A stretch of DNA of 64,000 bases, taken from assembly GCA_009829735.1 (NCBI GenBank), contig CM020618.1, positions 17,655,346 through 17,719,345 on the forward strand. The letters are read 5' to 3'. Position numbers and translations under genes: made by a program. This document shows positions 40,855-49,696 of the stretch, piece by piece (position 1 is the first letter of the stretch; every line of letters begins with the position of its first letter). The notes under the pieces are model-generated. The model was given only the letters and a program-made list of their open reading frames with translations, made no database searches and was not told the DNA's origin. This DNA is from Pyropia yezoensis. Taxonomy: Eukaryota; Rhodophyta; Bangiophyceae; Bangiales; Bangiaceae.

Positions 40855-42640
40855 ATGGCGGCACGGTGGACGGGCGTGCGGCGGCAGGCGCGGGTGTGCC
40901 GGCGGCTGCGCCCAGTGACGGGCGCACCGGCGGCGGCGGTGGCGGTGTTGGTGGTACTAGTGGTGGCGGTGGCGGCGGCGGTGGCGGTGGGGGCGGCAGT
41001 TGGCGCAGCGGCAGCAGCGACGACCGTCGGGGCGGCTGCGGTGGGGGCGGCTGGCGTCGCTGCCGTGGCCGCGGCGGCGGCCCGTCCGACAGCAGCGACG
41101 CCTGCGGCCGCCCCGAAGCGGCTACCCGGCACCACTCCCATCCCACCCGTACCAGGAGAGCCGCCAGTCGTCGCTTTTGATGACGCCTACGCCCTCTGCG
41201 ATGCGGCGGGGTTCCCGCGGCCGGTCGTCGTGTCCAACGTCACGTGCCCCTGCCATATCTACGTAGCGACGAACTGGAACGAGGTTGGGGACGAGCCGTC
41301 GCCGACGCTGCGGGCAACCGCCACCATTCGTCTCTGGCTGGTGACGGTGGGCGCCACCGTCGGACCCCCTGGTGGGTCTGCTGCCACCGCTGTTGCGGCG
41401 GCGGCGGCGGCCGCGGCCGCGACGGGGGCGGTGCAGGCAGAGCTAGACGCGCTGGTGGTGGCCACCCTTGGCACCTTCCGGGAGCTGCCGCCCCCCCGCT
41501 TCCCGTTGGACGTGCCAACCACCACGGTGCTGGATGTTGTGGTGGAGGTGGCGTCCAGCGGCCGGCGCTCGTGTGTGGTCGCTTCGACTTCATCGACGTG
41601 CGCACCGGAACAAACTCGCGGACTTGCCAGCTGGCCGACGTCCGCGTCAATGCAGGCGAGGGGGGGGGGGGGGGACCGGCACTGTCGGGGGCGGCGCCCC
41701 CGCCGTCTGGATGGCGGCAGCAGCGGCAGAGGTGGCGGCGGCGGGGGGGGGGTCATGGGTCAGAGCGACGGGCGCCGGGCATCCTGGTGCTGGCCGCTCC
41801 CGCGCCGGCCGACATTGTGGCGGCGCTGTGGCCCAAGGGTGGCCCTGTGGCGGCCCCCCGAGGGTGGTGGTCAACCACGACGCGGGGGTGCCGCTAGTCG
41901 GCGACGCCGCCCATTGGGTGGTCCGCCCCCGCCGGCCGCGCGGCTGGAACGTCCTGTGGGCGCTCTGCGGGACGGTGCCGCCGCTGCGGGGGACGGACCG
42001 GGCGGTGGCGCCGCCGGTGGCCTGCTTGCCGTCGCCCCACGCGTACGCGCTGCGGGACGTGCCGCTGCCGACGCTGTGCACGGTGCTGACGGGGTGGCCC
42101 GGCCCGTCGCCGGGCAACTGCACGGTGTGCGCCGAGCGGCCCGACGACGGGGGGCCCGCTGTACCAGCTGGCAGCGCCAGCAGACGCGTCGGGGGTGACC
42201 ACCGTGGTGGTCATTGGCATCGTTCCCGCCTGTGGGCCTTGCGACCTGTGTGGGAGCCGCCGCCCCGAGGCGGGCGCAGGGGGCGCGGCGGGCCGGGTGC
42301 TCCGCGACGGCCTCGTCCGCGTCTCCTCCTGGGCGGGGTAGAGTGGACGCGGTGGTGGGCGCGCCGACGGGGGCACTGCTGGGCGGCCCTGGGCTGGCGG
42401 GCGCCCGCGCGGGGGCAGGGCGACGGCACGGGGGTGGTGTGCGCGACGGGGCCGGTGCGCCGGCTGGCGCTGCCGGCCGGCTGCCACCCCGGCGGGGGGC
42501 GGCGGCGTGGGTGGCCCAGCGGCGCCATTGTGGGCGTCGCCGTGGGGGGTGCCGCCGCTCTGGTGGTGGGAGCCGCCCTGCTGGCGCCGCCAGCTGGCGG
42601 CGCCTCGGCAGGTGCGTCGTGCGGCGGCGGCCTGCTGGCC
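40855..42640 (+). pseudogene. Cys-containing membrane protein gene with repeated frame changes
   Basis: The start MAARWTGVRRQ is followed by a hydrophobic anchor (AAAVAVLVVLVVAVAAAVAV) and a Cys-bearing region (AFDDAYALCDAAG, VSNVTCPCHIYVATNWN). Protein-like sequence then continues in other frames: GRFDFIDVRTGTNSRTCQLA from about 41570, VLAAPAPADIVAALWPKGG near 41800, HDAGVPLVGDAAHWVVRP near 41878, LYQLAAPADASG and IVPACGPCDLCGS near 42160-42250. A probable TM helix (GAIVGVAVGGAAALVVGAAL) lies near 42520. Three of the four or so frame changes fall at C or G runs (about 41850, 42150, 42335). This is either a real pseudogene or a good gene with homopolymer-length errors in the sequence. The family is not recognised and the end is uncertain. 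Confidence 0.5.
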
Positions 42641-43877
42641 TTTTCCCGTTGCGGAGCAGAGTCCGTGCTCGGAACAGTTTGTGACGCGTGCAACCAGAAC
42701 AGCCGCAAACGGATAGACAGGGCGCCACAGCCACAGGCGCTGATCAGACTTTGCCTTGGCCGTGACGTGGACCATGCGGGGGACGGGTTTTTTTTTGGTC
42801 GCCCCCGACGTCCATTCGTATCACCAAAGGGTCCGAGGGGGGGGGGCGACCGGAAAGCGCACCGCCAGCCTGCCGCCCCAGCCGTCGGCGCGGCCACGCC
42901 CGTACCGACCGGTACAAGGCCGCCGGGGCAAGGACGTTGCACTCCCCACCTCCCCCACACCTGTAGGTACCCTTTTCATTTCCGGCAGGAAGGTACCCTT
43001 TTCATTTCCGGCAGGAGCGTCGGGCACGTCTGGGGAGGGCGGGGGGGGGCGGGGGCTCGGCGTCAGAAGGCCTGCGTGGTAGCCCTCTGGGGTGCTGGGC
43101 GCCCAGGAGGTCACGACCGGGGCGGATGACCAGGTCCAGCCCGCCAACGGCCGTGGTCGCCCGCATCGTCGGAGTCATTGGCGATCGCTATTGACATTGA
43201 CGCCCGCGGGGGGCACAACAACACAGAGCCGCGGCGCTGCCACGGCGCGGCGGCCCCAATCCATTCCCCCTCCTCACTCGGTGGGATGCCGCCCCTCTTT
43301 GTCCACCACACCCGCCCCTCCCCCTCCCCCTCGCCCCCCCCCCTCCCCCCACAGACACCACCGCTGCTGTGTGGTGGGTAGCGGGCATGCCGTGCGGGGG
43401 CACCCCAGGGGACACGCGGCGGGTCGGCCGGGGCCCGCCGCCCCGCCGCCCATGCCCAGCCGCGCCCCTGCCCGCACAAAGGGGCGATGAGGCGGCCGCC
43501 GCCCGATGCGACGCGGCTGGGTTGCGACGCGGTCGCCACTCACCGCCGCCTCCCTCCCCCCCTCATCACACCCCCCCCCCCCCCCCCCCCCCCCGCCCCC
43601 CCGGTCCCCCCCCCCGTTCCCCACGGCCCCGCCCCCGGGGGCCCCCCCCATCGAGCGCGCCCGGGGGGGGGGGGGGGGGGCAGCGTCCACGCTCATTGAG
43701 CCGGTGCGACGGCGGCGCGCGCGGCGCGTTCCTGGGGGAGGGGGGGCTCTCCACGGGACTGTACGCCAATGACAGCACCGGTGGTCCCGCTGCCGGCAGT
43801 GGGGGTAGCGAGCGCGCGTGCGCGCGCGCGGGGGGGGGGGAGGGGGGGGGGGCCCTGCGGAGCTGTGGCCGACGAGA

Positions 43878-43910
<33 letters not shown>

Positions 43911-45220
43911 CAGTGGGGATCTCCCACGCAGGGGTGGCACAATCTCCCCACCGTGGAGGGTGACCGTCTGGGTCCCCCCCGGCCCTCCGCAAACCCCGGC
44001 TCCTCACGCGTTGTCGCCTCGAGAGCGGCACGCACACGCATCCGGCCCAGTGACGATGCCGTTTGTCAACCGCAAAGAGGCAGAGCGCCAGGAAAAGGGG
44101 GGCGGGGGGGGGGGGGCGGGGGAGGGGGGTGACGCGGCCGCGACCGTTTTGGCCGCGGTCGGCGCGCGCTTCCCGTCACCGGGACGGCGGCGGCGGCCGC
44201 AGCGGCGGCCGCCGCCGGCGGGCCGCGCCCCGCGCGCGGGCCGCCGCGCCCGTTTAGGCGGTGCGTCGACCCCCGTCGTCGCCGCGGGCCGACCCGACGC
44301 GTCCCCCCCCCCACCCGCCCACTCCCGCAGCAGCGGCGGTGCCGCGCTGCCCCCCTAACCGGTGTGCGGCTGGCCGGTATTCCACCACCGCCGGTGGCCG
44401 GCGGGGGCGTGGGGGGGGGTGGAGGGGGGGGGCGGCGGTGGTGACGTGATGGACAGACTCACCGCCCGTGCCCGCGCGCGCGCATACGGGCGAGAGCGGG
44501 AGTAGGGGGGGGGGGGGGGGGGGGGAAGGGTGGCACCATGCCGACCCCGCCCCGCCCTTGCGCGCCAGCGGGCGCCGCTTGTGGACGGGAGACCGCGGGG
44601 GGGGGGGCGCGGGGGGGGGGGGGGGGGGGTGGATGCATGCATGGCGTGTGGGACCCCGCCCGCCTCCCCCCCCCCTCGCCGGGGGGGGGGTCTCATTGGG
44701 GGGGAGGTGGGGGGGTCGGCGGCCAGCGGCGGCGGCCGGCGGGGGTGGCGCGGCGGCCAAGTGCCAGCGGCTGCGGCTGCCGGGGGGTGGCGCGCACGGG
44801 GCGGCGCGGCCGCCGCGGGTGGCGGCGCTGCCCTCCGCTCCCCCCCCCCCCCCCCCCCCCCCCTCGTCGAGGCTGTCATCGCACCGGCACCCCAACTCTG
44901 GCGAGGTGCTCTTTGGCAGCGGCACCTCCCTCCCCCTCCTCTTCTGCCCGTGCCGCCCCTCCCCCCCCCATCCTTTCACTGGGCTCTGGAGCCCGGGGGA
45001 ACGCCGCCTCTTGCCCGCCGCCCCCCTCCCGCTCCGGCCGTAGAGACCACACGCGGTCTTGGCGGCCCTCTACTTTCGCGTTTTGGGTTTCATCCTTCCG
45101 GCCCCCGTTCCGCGGTCTCCCCCCTCCCCCGCCCCCCCCCCCTCGCCTTCCCCGGCCACTCTCCAATCATCCGGTTTCCCCTGCAGCGGCTGGCTGGGTG
45201 GGCACCTGGAAGCGGTGGTC
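42641..45220. other. Low-complexity interval with very long G and C runs
   Basis: It contains a direct doublet of ggtacccttttcatttccgg (42967 and 42992), a GA microsatellite at 43874-43910 and a 21-base G run at 44505-44525. C runs lie around 43570-43593 and 44839-44863. A short frame from 44056 (MPFVNRKEAERQEK) is followed only by Gly filler and is not called. The last 100 bases are C/T-rich and form the leader of the next gene. Confidence 0.5.
43874..43910. repeat. (GA)n microsatellite
   Basis: About 18 GA dinucleotides, with one interruption (gac near 43890). Confidence 0.9.
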
Positions 45221-46861
45221 ATGGCGCCGCACCACCGACGGCGGCGGCCGCCTGCGGTGCCACGGCTGGTGGTAACGGCCGCCGTGACGGTGGCGGTAGC
45301 AGCAGCCGCTGGCCTGGCGGCCGCGGCAACAACGGCAACGGCAACGGCGGCGGCGGCGGCAGCGACGGCGGCGGCGCGTCAGGCAGTGCCTGGGGGGAGG
45401 GGCGCGGCGGCGGCGCGGCGCCTGGCGCTCCCCCGCTCGGTGTGCATTGACGATGGTGCGGGGGGGTGTACAGAGGCCATCCCGGTGATGCCCGCCAACC
45501 CCGACGGGCTCCTCGTTGCGGCGGAGCGGGAGGCAGACGCTGCCGACGTGGACGGCGCGGTCTGGGAGGGGGACCGCGGTGGCGGCGGCGGCGCCGCTGC
45601 CGGTGACGCCCCGTCGGTCAAGATGCAGGCGGGTGGCCGCAACGGCACCCGCGGCGGCGGCGGCGGCGGCGCCACGTGCGCCGCGCTGGGGGCCTACTGC
45701 TCCAAGTGGCGGCCGTGCTGCGCCGGCGGCATTGACGCGTGCGTGCGGGACCCGATGATTGCGCGTGGCGCCCGGCACTGTGCGTACGAGGTGGGTGCCT
45801 TTCGGGGGACGACGTTGGCGCCCAAGGGGCGGTGGGACCTCCGCAGCCAGTCCTTCCACACCGCCGTGGCGCGCCTCCCCGCCGCGGGCTATGACTGTGT
45901 GGCGCTGGTGTTTTACGCCTTCCTCCCCACCCTCACGTCCACGTCCCTCCACTACAACTACTCGTCGGCGGGGGAGCCCGTGTCGGCCGACCCGCGGTCG
46001 GTGGTGGAGGCGATCCGCAAGGTCCACGCCGCGGGCCTGTGCGTCGTCCTCAAGCCCCACGTGGCGATTGAGACGCGCCAGTGGCGGGGGGAAGTCAAGC
46101 CGTCGGCGGCATTTTTTTCCGCGTACGCCAGCTGGCTTCTTGGGTGGGTGGAGGTGGCCCAAGCGACGGGCGTCGAGGCGGTAGCGGTGGGCTCCGAGTG
46201 GAAACGCGTGGAGGCTGACGCGGGCGCGTGGCGCCGCCTCATCCGCGCCGCGCGCCGTCGCTACAAGGGCTACCTCACCTACGCAGTCAACTGGGACAAC
46301 TACAAGGAGCTCCGCTTTGCGGACGCCCTCGACTACCTGTCTATCGACGCGTACTTTGAGGTTGCCCCTCCGCCCGCGCCGTGGCCGGCGAGGCCAACCA
46401 GCCACGACTACCCGACGATCCTTGCCGGCTGGCGGCGCGTCGCCAGCAGCATGGACGCGTGGCGCCGCGCGACGCACCCGACAAAGGCGGTGGTGTTTCT
46501 CGAGGCGGGCGCCCGCTCCGTGGTTGGCGCCGCCTCCTACCCGTGGGACTCCCAGGCAGGGACCGCCGTGGACAAGGGCGAGCAGGCCCGCTACTATGGC
46601 GCCATGCACGCCGCGTTTGCCCCCTACACCTGGTGGCGGGGCGCGTTTACGTGGGAGTGGCTGTGGGGGGCGGCGCTCACCGACGGCGCCTCCCAGCAGA
46701 CGGGCTACTCAACGCAGGGCAAGCCCGCGGAAAGGGTGATTCGGAGGTGGACAGCGGGGGAGACGCGCCGCGCGTATCCGTTGGCCTTCCGCCAACAGGC
46801 GGGGGGGGACGGCAAGCCCCGCAGGCCACTCCGCATGTCGTTTCCCAAGACGTCCATGTAG
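45221..46861 (+). CDS. Glycoside hydrolase family 113-like beta-mannanase, membrane-anchored or secreted
   Basis: This 546-residue protein has a basic N-terminus with a long hydrophobic Ala-rich segment (residues 16-50), which could be a signal peptide or type II anchor. Two low-complexity linkers and a compact Cys cluster (152-187, with CCAGG) precede a GH-A clan TIM barrel from about 205. Family 113 features are visible: VLKPHV (277-282), the acid/base Glu326 in VGSEWK, then YLTYAVNWDN (350-360), DYLSIDAYFE (371-380), the nucleophile candidate Glu428 in VVFLEAG, and GAFTWEW near 475. Family 113 enzymes cleave beta-1,4-mannan. Mannan is a known wall polymer of bangiophyte red algae, so a wall-remodelling role is plausible. 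The start ATG at 45221 follows a C-rich leader. No intron is seen. Confidence 0.8.
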   Translation: MAPHHRRRRPPAVPRLVVTAAVTVAVAAAAGLAAAATTATATAAAAAATAAARQAVPGGRGAAAARRLALPRSVCIDDGAGGCTEAIPVMPANPDGLLVAAEREADAADVDGAVWEGDRGGGGGAAAGDAPSVKMQAGGRNGTRGGGGGGATCAALGAYCSKWRPCCAGGIDACVRDPMIARGARHCAYEVGAFRGTTLAPKGRWDLRSQSFHTAVARLPAAGYDCVALVFYAFLPTLTSTSLHYNYSSAGEPVSADPRSVVEAIRKVHAAGLCVVLKPHVAIETRQWRGEVKPSAAFFSAYASWLLGWVEVAQATGVEAVAVGSEWKRVEADAGAWRRLIRAARRRYKGYLTYAVNWDNYKELRFADALDYLSIDAYFEVAPPPAPWPARPTSHDYPTILAGWRRVASSMDAWRRATHPTKAVVFLEAGARSVVGAASYPWDSQAGTAVDKGEQARYYGAMHAAFAPYTWWRGAFTWEWLWGAALTDGASQQTGYSTQGKPAERVIRRWTAGETRRAYPLAFRQQAGGDGKPRRPLRMSFPKTSM

Positions 46862-47854
46862 GGGAGGCCGGGGGCGGTGGGGGTCGCGGCGGGGGTCGTG
46901 CCCACCTGTTGACTGGTCTCCCGGGTACAGTATCCGATCTTCGAATGGCTTCAGTGCGAAGCAGGAATAGTGGAGGGATCTTCGTGGGATCAGAAACAAT
47001 TCCGGGGGGGGCGGGAGGGCGGAGGGAGGCGAGAGGGGGTGGGTAGGAGGGTGCACAGACAGGGAGCGGAAAGATGTCAAGTTGAGTCTTAACCACAGTT
47101 TGGTTGCTGGTGGAGCTGTCTGACTTCCCTTCCATGGCTACGACCTGACGCTTGAGACACAGCGGATTACACCGAGATCTTGACTTGACTTGTAGCGGCG
47201 ACCGACTGACCCTCCTGACGTGCGGTCTTGTCGAGTGCAGTGGGGCGGAAAGGCGGCGCGACGGCCGCCACCCATGCCGGCCTACCCCACGCCGCTGCTC
47301 TTAGCACAGCCTCACTACATTCTTCAGTAGAGAGTACCCTCCCGCCTCCCCGCGCCTTCGCCTTTTAAACCTCGTTCCATTTAATGTGATGTCACCTCCT
47401 CGCACCCCTCAGCGGTCCCTCCCACCTCTGCACAGTACGTCCCCAGTTAAAGTGCACCTCCTGGAGGTCCGACGACGGCAGTCACAGATACAGGATCATC
47501 CTTTCATGATGACGCCGCTCTTTCCACTGCCTCCTCCCTGGGCGAGCATGAAAAATTGAAAGATAGCGCTAATGAAATATAAGCGTCCCTAATCAAGGCA
47601 AAAAACTCGTATTTATCGGCATGTGCGAACAGCCACACGCGCCGGGCGTCGTCGTCCGCCCCCAGCTCTGATCGCCCCCCCGCTCCCCATTCCTCCCCCC
47701 GCCCCTCTTCCCGGCACGCTCCCACTCCCACCCCCGCGCACGCCACAGCCGCGATGGAGCACCCCCTCGCCCCCCCCTCCCCCCCCCCCCCGCCCCCGCG
47801 CGTGGTGCGTTTGCGGCGTCGGCTGTTGCGGCGGGCAGGCAGGAGCTGGCGGCC
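46862..47854. other. Intergenic region, AT-richer in the middle
   Basis: 46862-46910 is G-rich (3' flank). 46910-47600 is AT-richer with no ORF of note. 47650-47800 is C-rich. An ATG at 47754 (MEHPLAPPSPPPPP) followed by a C run could be the true start of the next gene if the run has a length error. Confidence 0.45.
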
Positions 47855-48417
47855 ATGGTCGGCGTGTCGGTCGCGGTGGCGACCCGCGGGTACGCGCGGG
47901 GAGTTGTGGTACGGGTGAGCGACGATGGGGAGATGTATCGGGTGCGGATGGGGGGCAGGGGGGCGGATGCGAACGGGGACGGGGAGGGGGGAGGGGGGGT
48001 GGGGGAGGGAGAGAGCAGGGGTGCACGGGCGGGCGGTGGTGGGAGTGGGGATGAGGTGAAGGGGAGGTGGGCGGGCGGGAAGGGTGAAGGAAGCGCTGGG
48101 GGGGGAGGGAGGAAGGTTGCAAGACGGGGGCGGGGGAGGAAGAGGGAGCGTGTGGCCGTGGCCATTGGGGGGGGAAGTGACGAGGAGGAGGGGGGGGAGG
48201 GTGGGGGGGAGGAGGAGGCGGGTGGTGAGGAGCGCCTGCCTGCGAGGAAGGATATTATGGACGAGGAAGAGGAGGGGGAGGAAGAGGAGGAAGATGAGGA
48301 GGAGGCCCCGGTACCGGTGCACCGACGACTGCGACCGCGCCGCGGCAGCGGAGGTGGCAGTGCCCGTGGTGGTGGCGGTGGCGGTGGCAGCAGGGACCAC
48401 GGCGGCGGTGGCGGCGT

Positions 48418-48450
<33 letters not shown>

Positions 48451-48658
48451 TGGCACCGTCGTGGCGGTGCCCGCGCAGGACTTGCGGGTCGTCCTCCCCC
48501 GCATTGGCCGGCGGGTGGTGGTGGTGCGCGGCGCCGCTGCTGGCACCGTTGGCGTCATGGCCGACGATGGGGACGGCGAGGACGGGCTGGTGCGCATGGA
48601 CGGCGAGACGCACGTGCGGCTGCTGCCGCTGTTTTGTTTGGCCGCTCTGCCGGGGTGA
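47855..48658 (+). CDS. KOW/SH3-like domain protein with acidic low-complexity middle
   Basis: This 267-residue frame starts with a small beta-rich block (VSVAVATRGYARGVVVRVSD then GEMYRVRM). It passes through Gly/Glu/Asp-rich disorder, and ends with a domain (LRVVLPRIGRRVVVVRGAAA then GTVGVMADDG and RLLPLFCLAAL) that matches the C-terminal KOW module seen in GPKOW/MOS2 and KIN17 proteins, which bind RNA or DNA in nuclear RNA processing. No G-patch or zinc finger is visible, so assignment to either family is not secure. The frame is open upstream of 47855 back into a C run; the sequence upstream (GAFAASAVAAGRQELAAM) also looks protein-like, so the N-terminus is probably longer. The 3' flank is G-rich on the sense strand. 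Confidence 0.55.
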
Positions 48659-49696
48659 GCAAGGCTAGGGTGGGGGAAGCTGTTGTGGGGTGGGGTTTGG
48701 GAGTGAAAGGGGCGAGGGGGGAGGCGGGGTGAGTAGGGGAGGCGCTTGTGCCGCAGGCGGGGGTTCCTCGGCGGCGCGGCTACGGACCAGCCGCACGCAG
48801 TTGGTCGACCGTCGCAAGACCGAGGGGGGGGCACGCAGTGTCGCCGCGGCGTACCGGCTGGGTGGCTTGCCGGCTCGGAGGGTGGCTGCCGCTGCTGGCG
48901 CTTGCTCTTGCTGCTGCTGCCTCCTCCATCAGTGCTGCCGCCGCCGTCGCCGCCGCCGCCGTCGCCGCCGCCGCCGCTGCCGCTGTTGGTGCTGCTGCTG
49001 CGGCCGCCGCCGATTGCTCCTGCCGCTGCTGCCGCCGCTGCCGCTGCCATCGGTGCCGCCACCGCCGTCGGTGCTGCCGCCACCGTCGCCGCCGCTGCCG
49101 CCACGGTGGAGCGCCACTGCCGTCGTCGGCCGCCACCGCGTTCGCAGCCACCGCCGCGCGCGCGGTGTGCGGCGCTCGGGTAGCTGGTCCTTACAGCGGG
49201 ATGACCCGGTACGGCACTCGCCGTCACCGTGACGCGACGCCGCGGCGCGGCGGCCAACGGTCGGTGGGTGGGCGGGCGGGCGGGCGCCGGCGGGTGGAGG
49301 GGGGCTGTCTCGCGGACTGGCCGACCTCCCCTTGTGGTGCCTGCCGGCCACTGGCGCGCTCGGCGTCCTCTATGGAGTCGGTATTTTCCTTCCAACGGGC
49401 CGCTGAGCGTGTGGTTGCCGCCGCGCATGGCGCGCATGGAGATTGGGCCGGGGCGTTCCCGGCTCACTGGGAATGGGGCGACGAGCACCCGACTGGCGCG
49501 GCGGCGGTACGAACGGCGAGGCAGCCGGCGGGCAACCTCGTGGACGGTAGAGAACAGGCCCATGACGGGAACAAGAAGGGACGGTAACTACTCCTAACAC
49601 CTCCCCTGCCCCCCTCCCTCCCCCCTCTTGCCCCCATCCCAAAAAAAAAAAAACGCCCCACACGGGCCCTACCACTGCGGCCGGCCGTGTCTGCCT
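48659..49696. other. Convergent intergenic region
   Basis: There is a G-rich 3' flank of the KOW gene, then a patch of CCG/GCT triplet repeats (48900-49150) open in all frames. Unconserved ORFs on both strands follow. 49585-49650 is C/T-rich with a run of 13 A at 49639-49651 beyond the ThrRS stop. Confidence 0.45.

Noticed and set aside
44056..44358. ORF MPFVNRKEAERQEK followed by Gly/Ala/Arg sequence
   Set aside because: Only 14 residues look protein-like, and no downstream exon could be joined.
47593..49563. 656-codon minus frame
   Set aside because: It overlaps the KOW-protein gene in antisense and is Pro/Ser/Arg low complexity. The opening MGLFSTVHEVARRL looks protein-like but is followed by filler.
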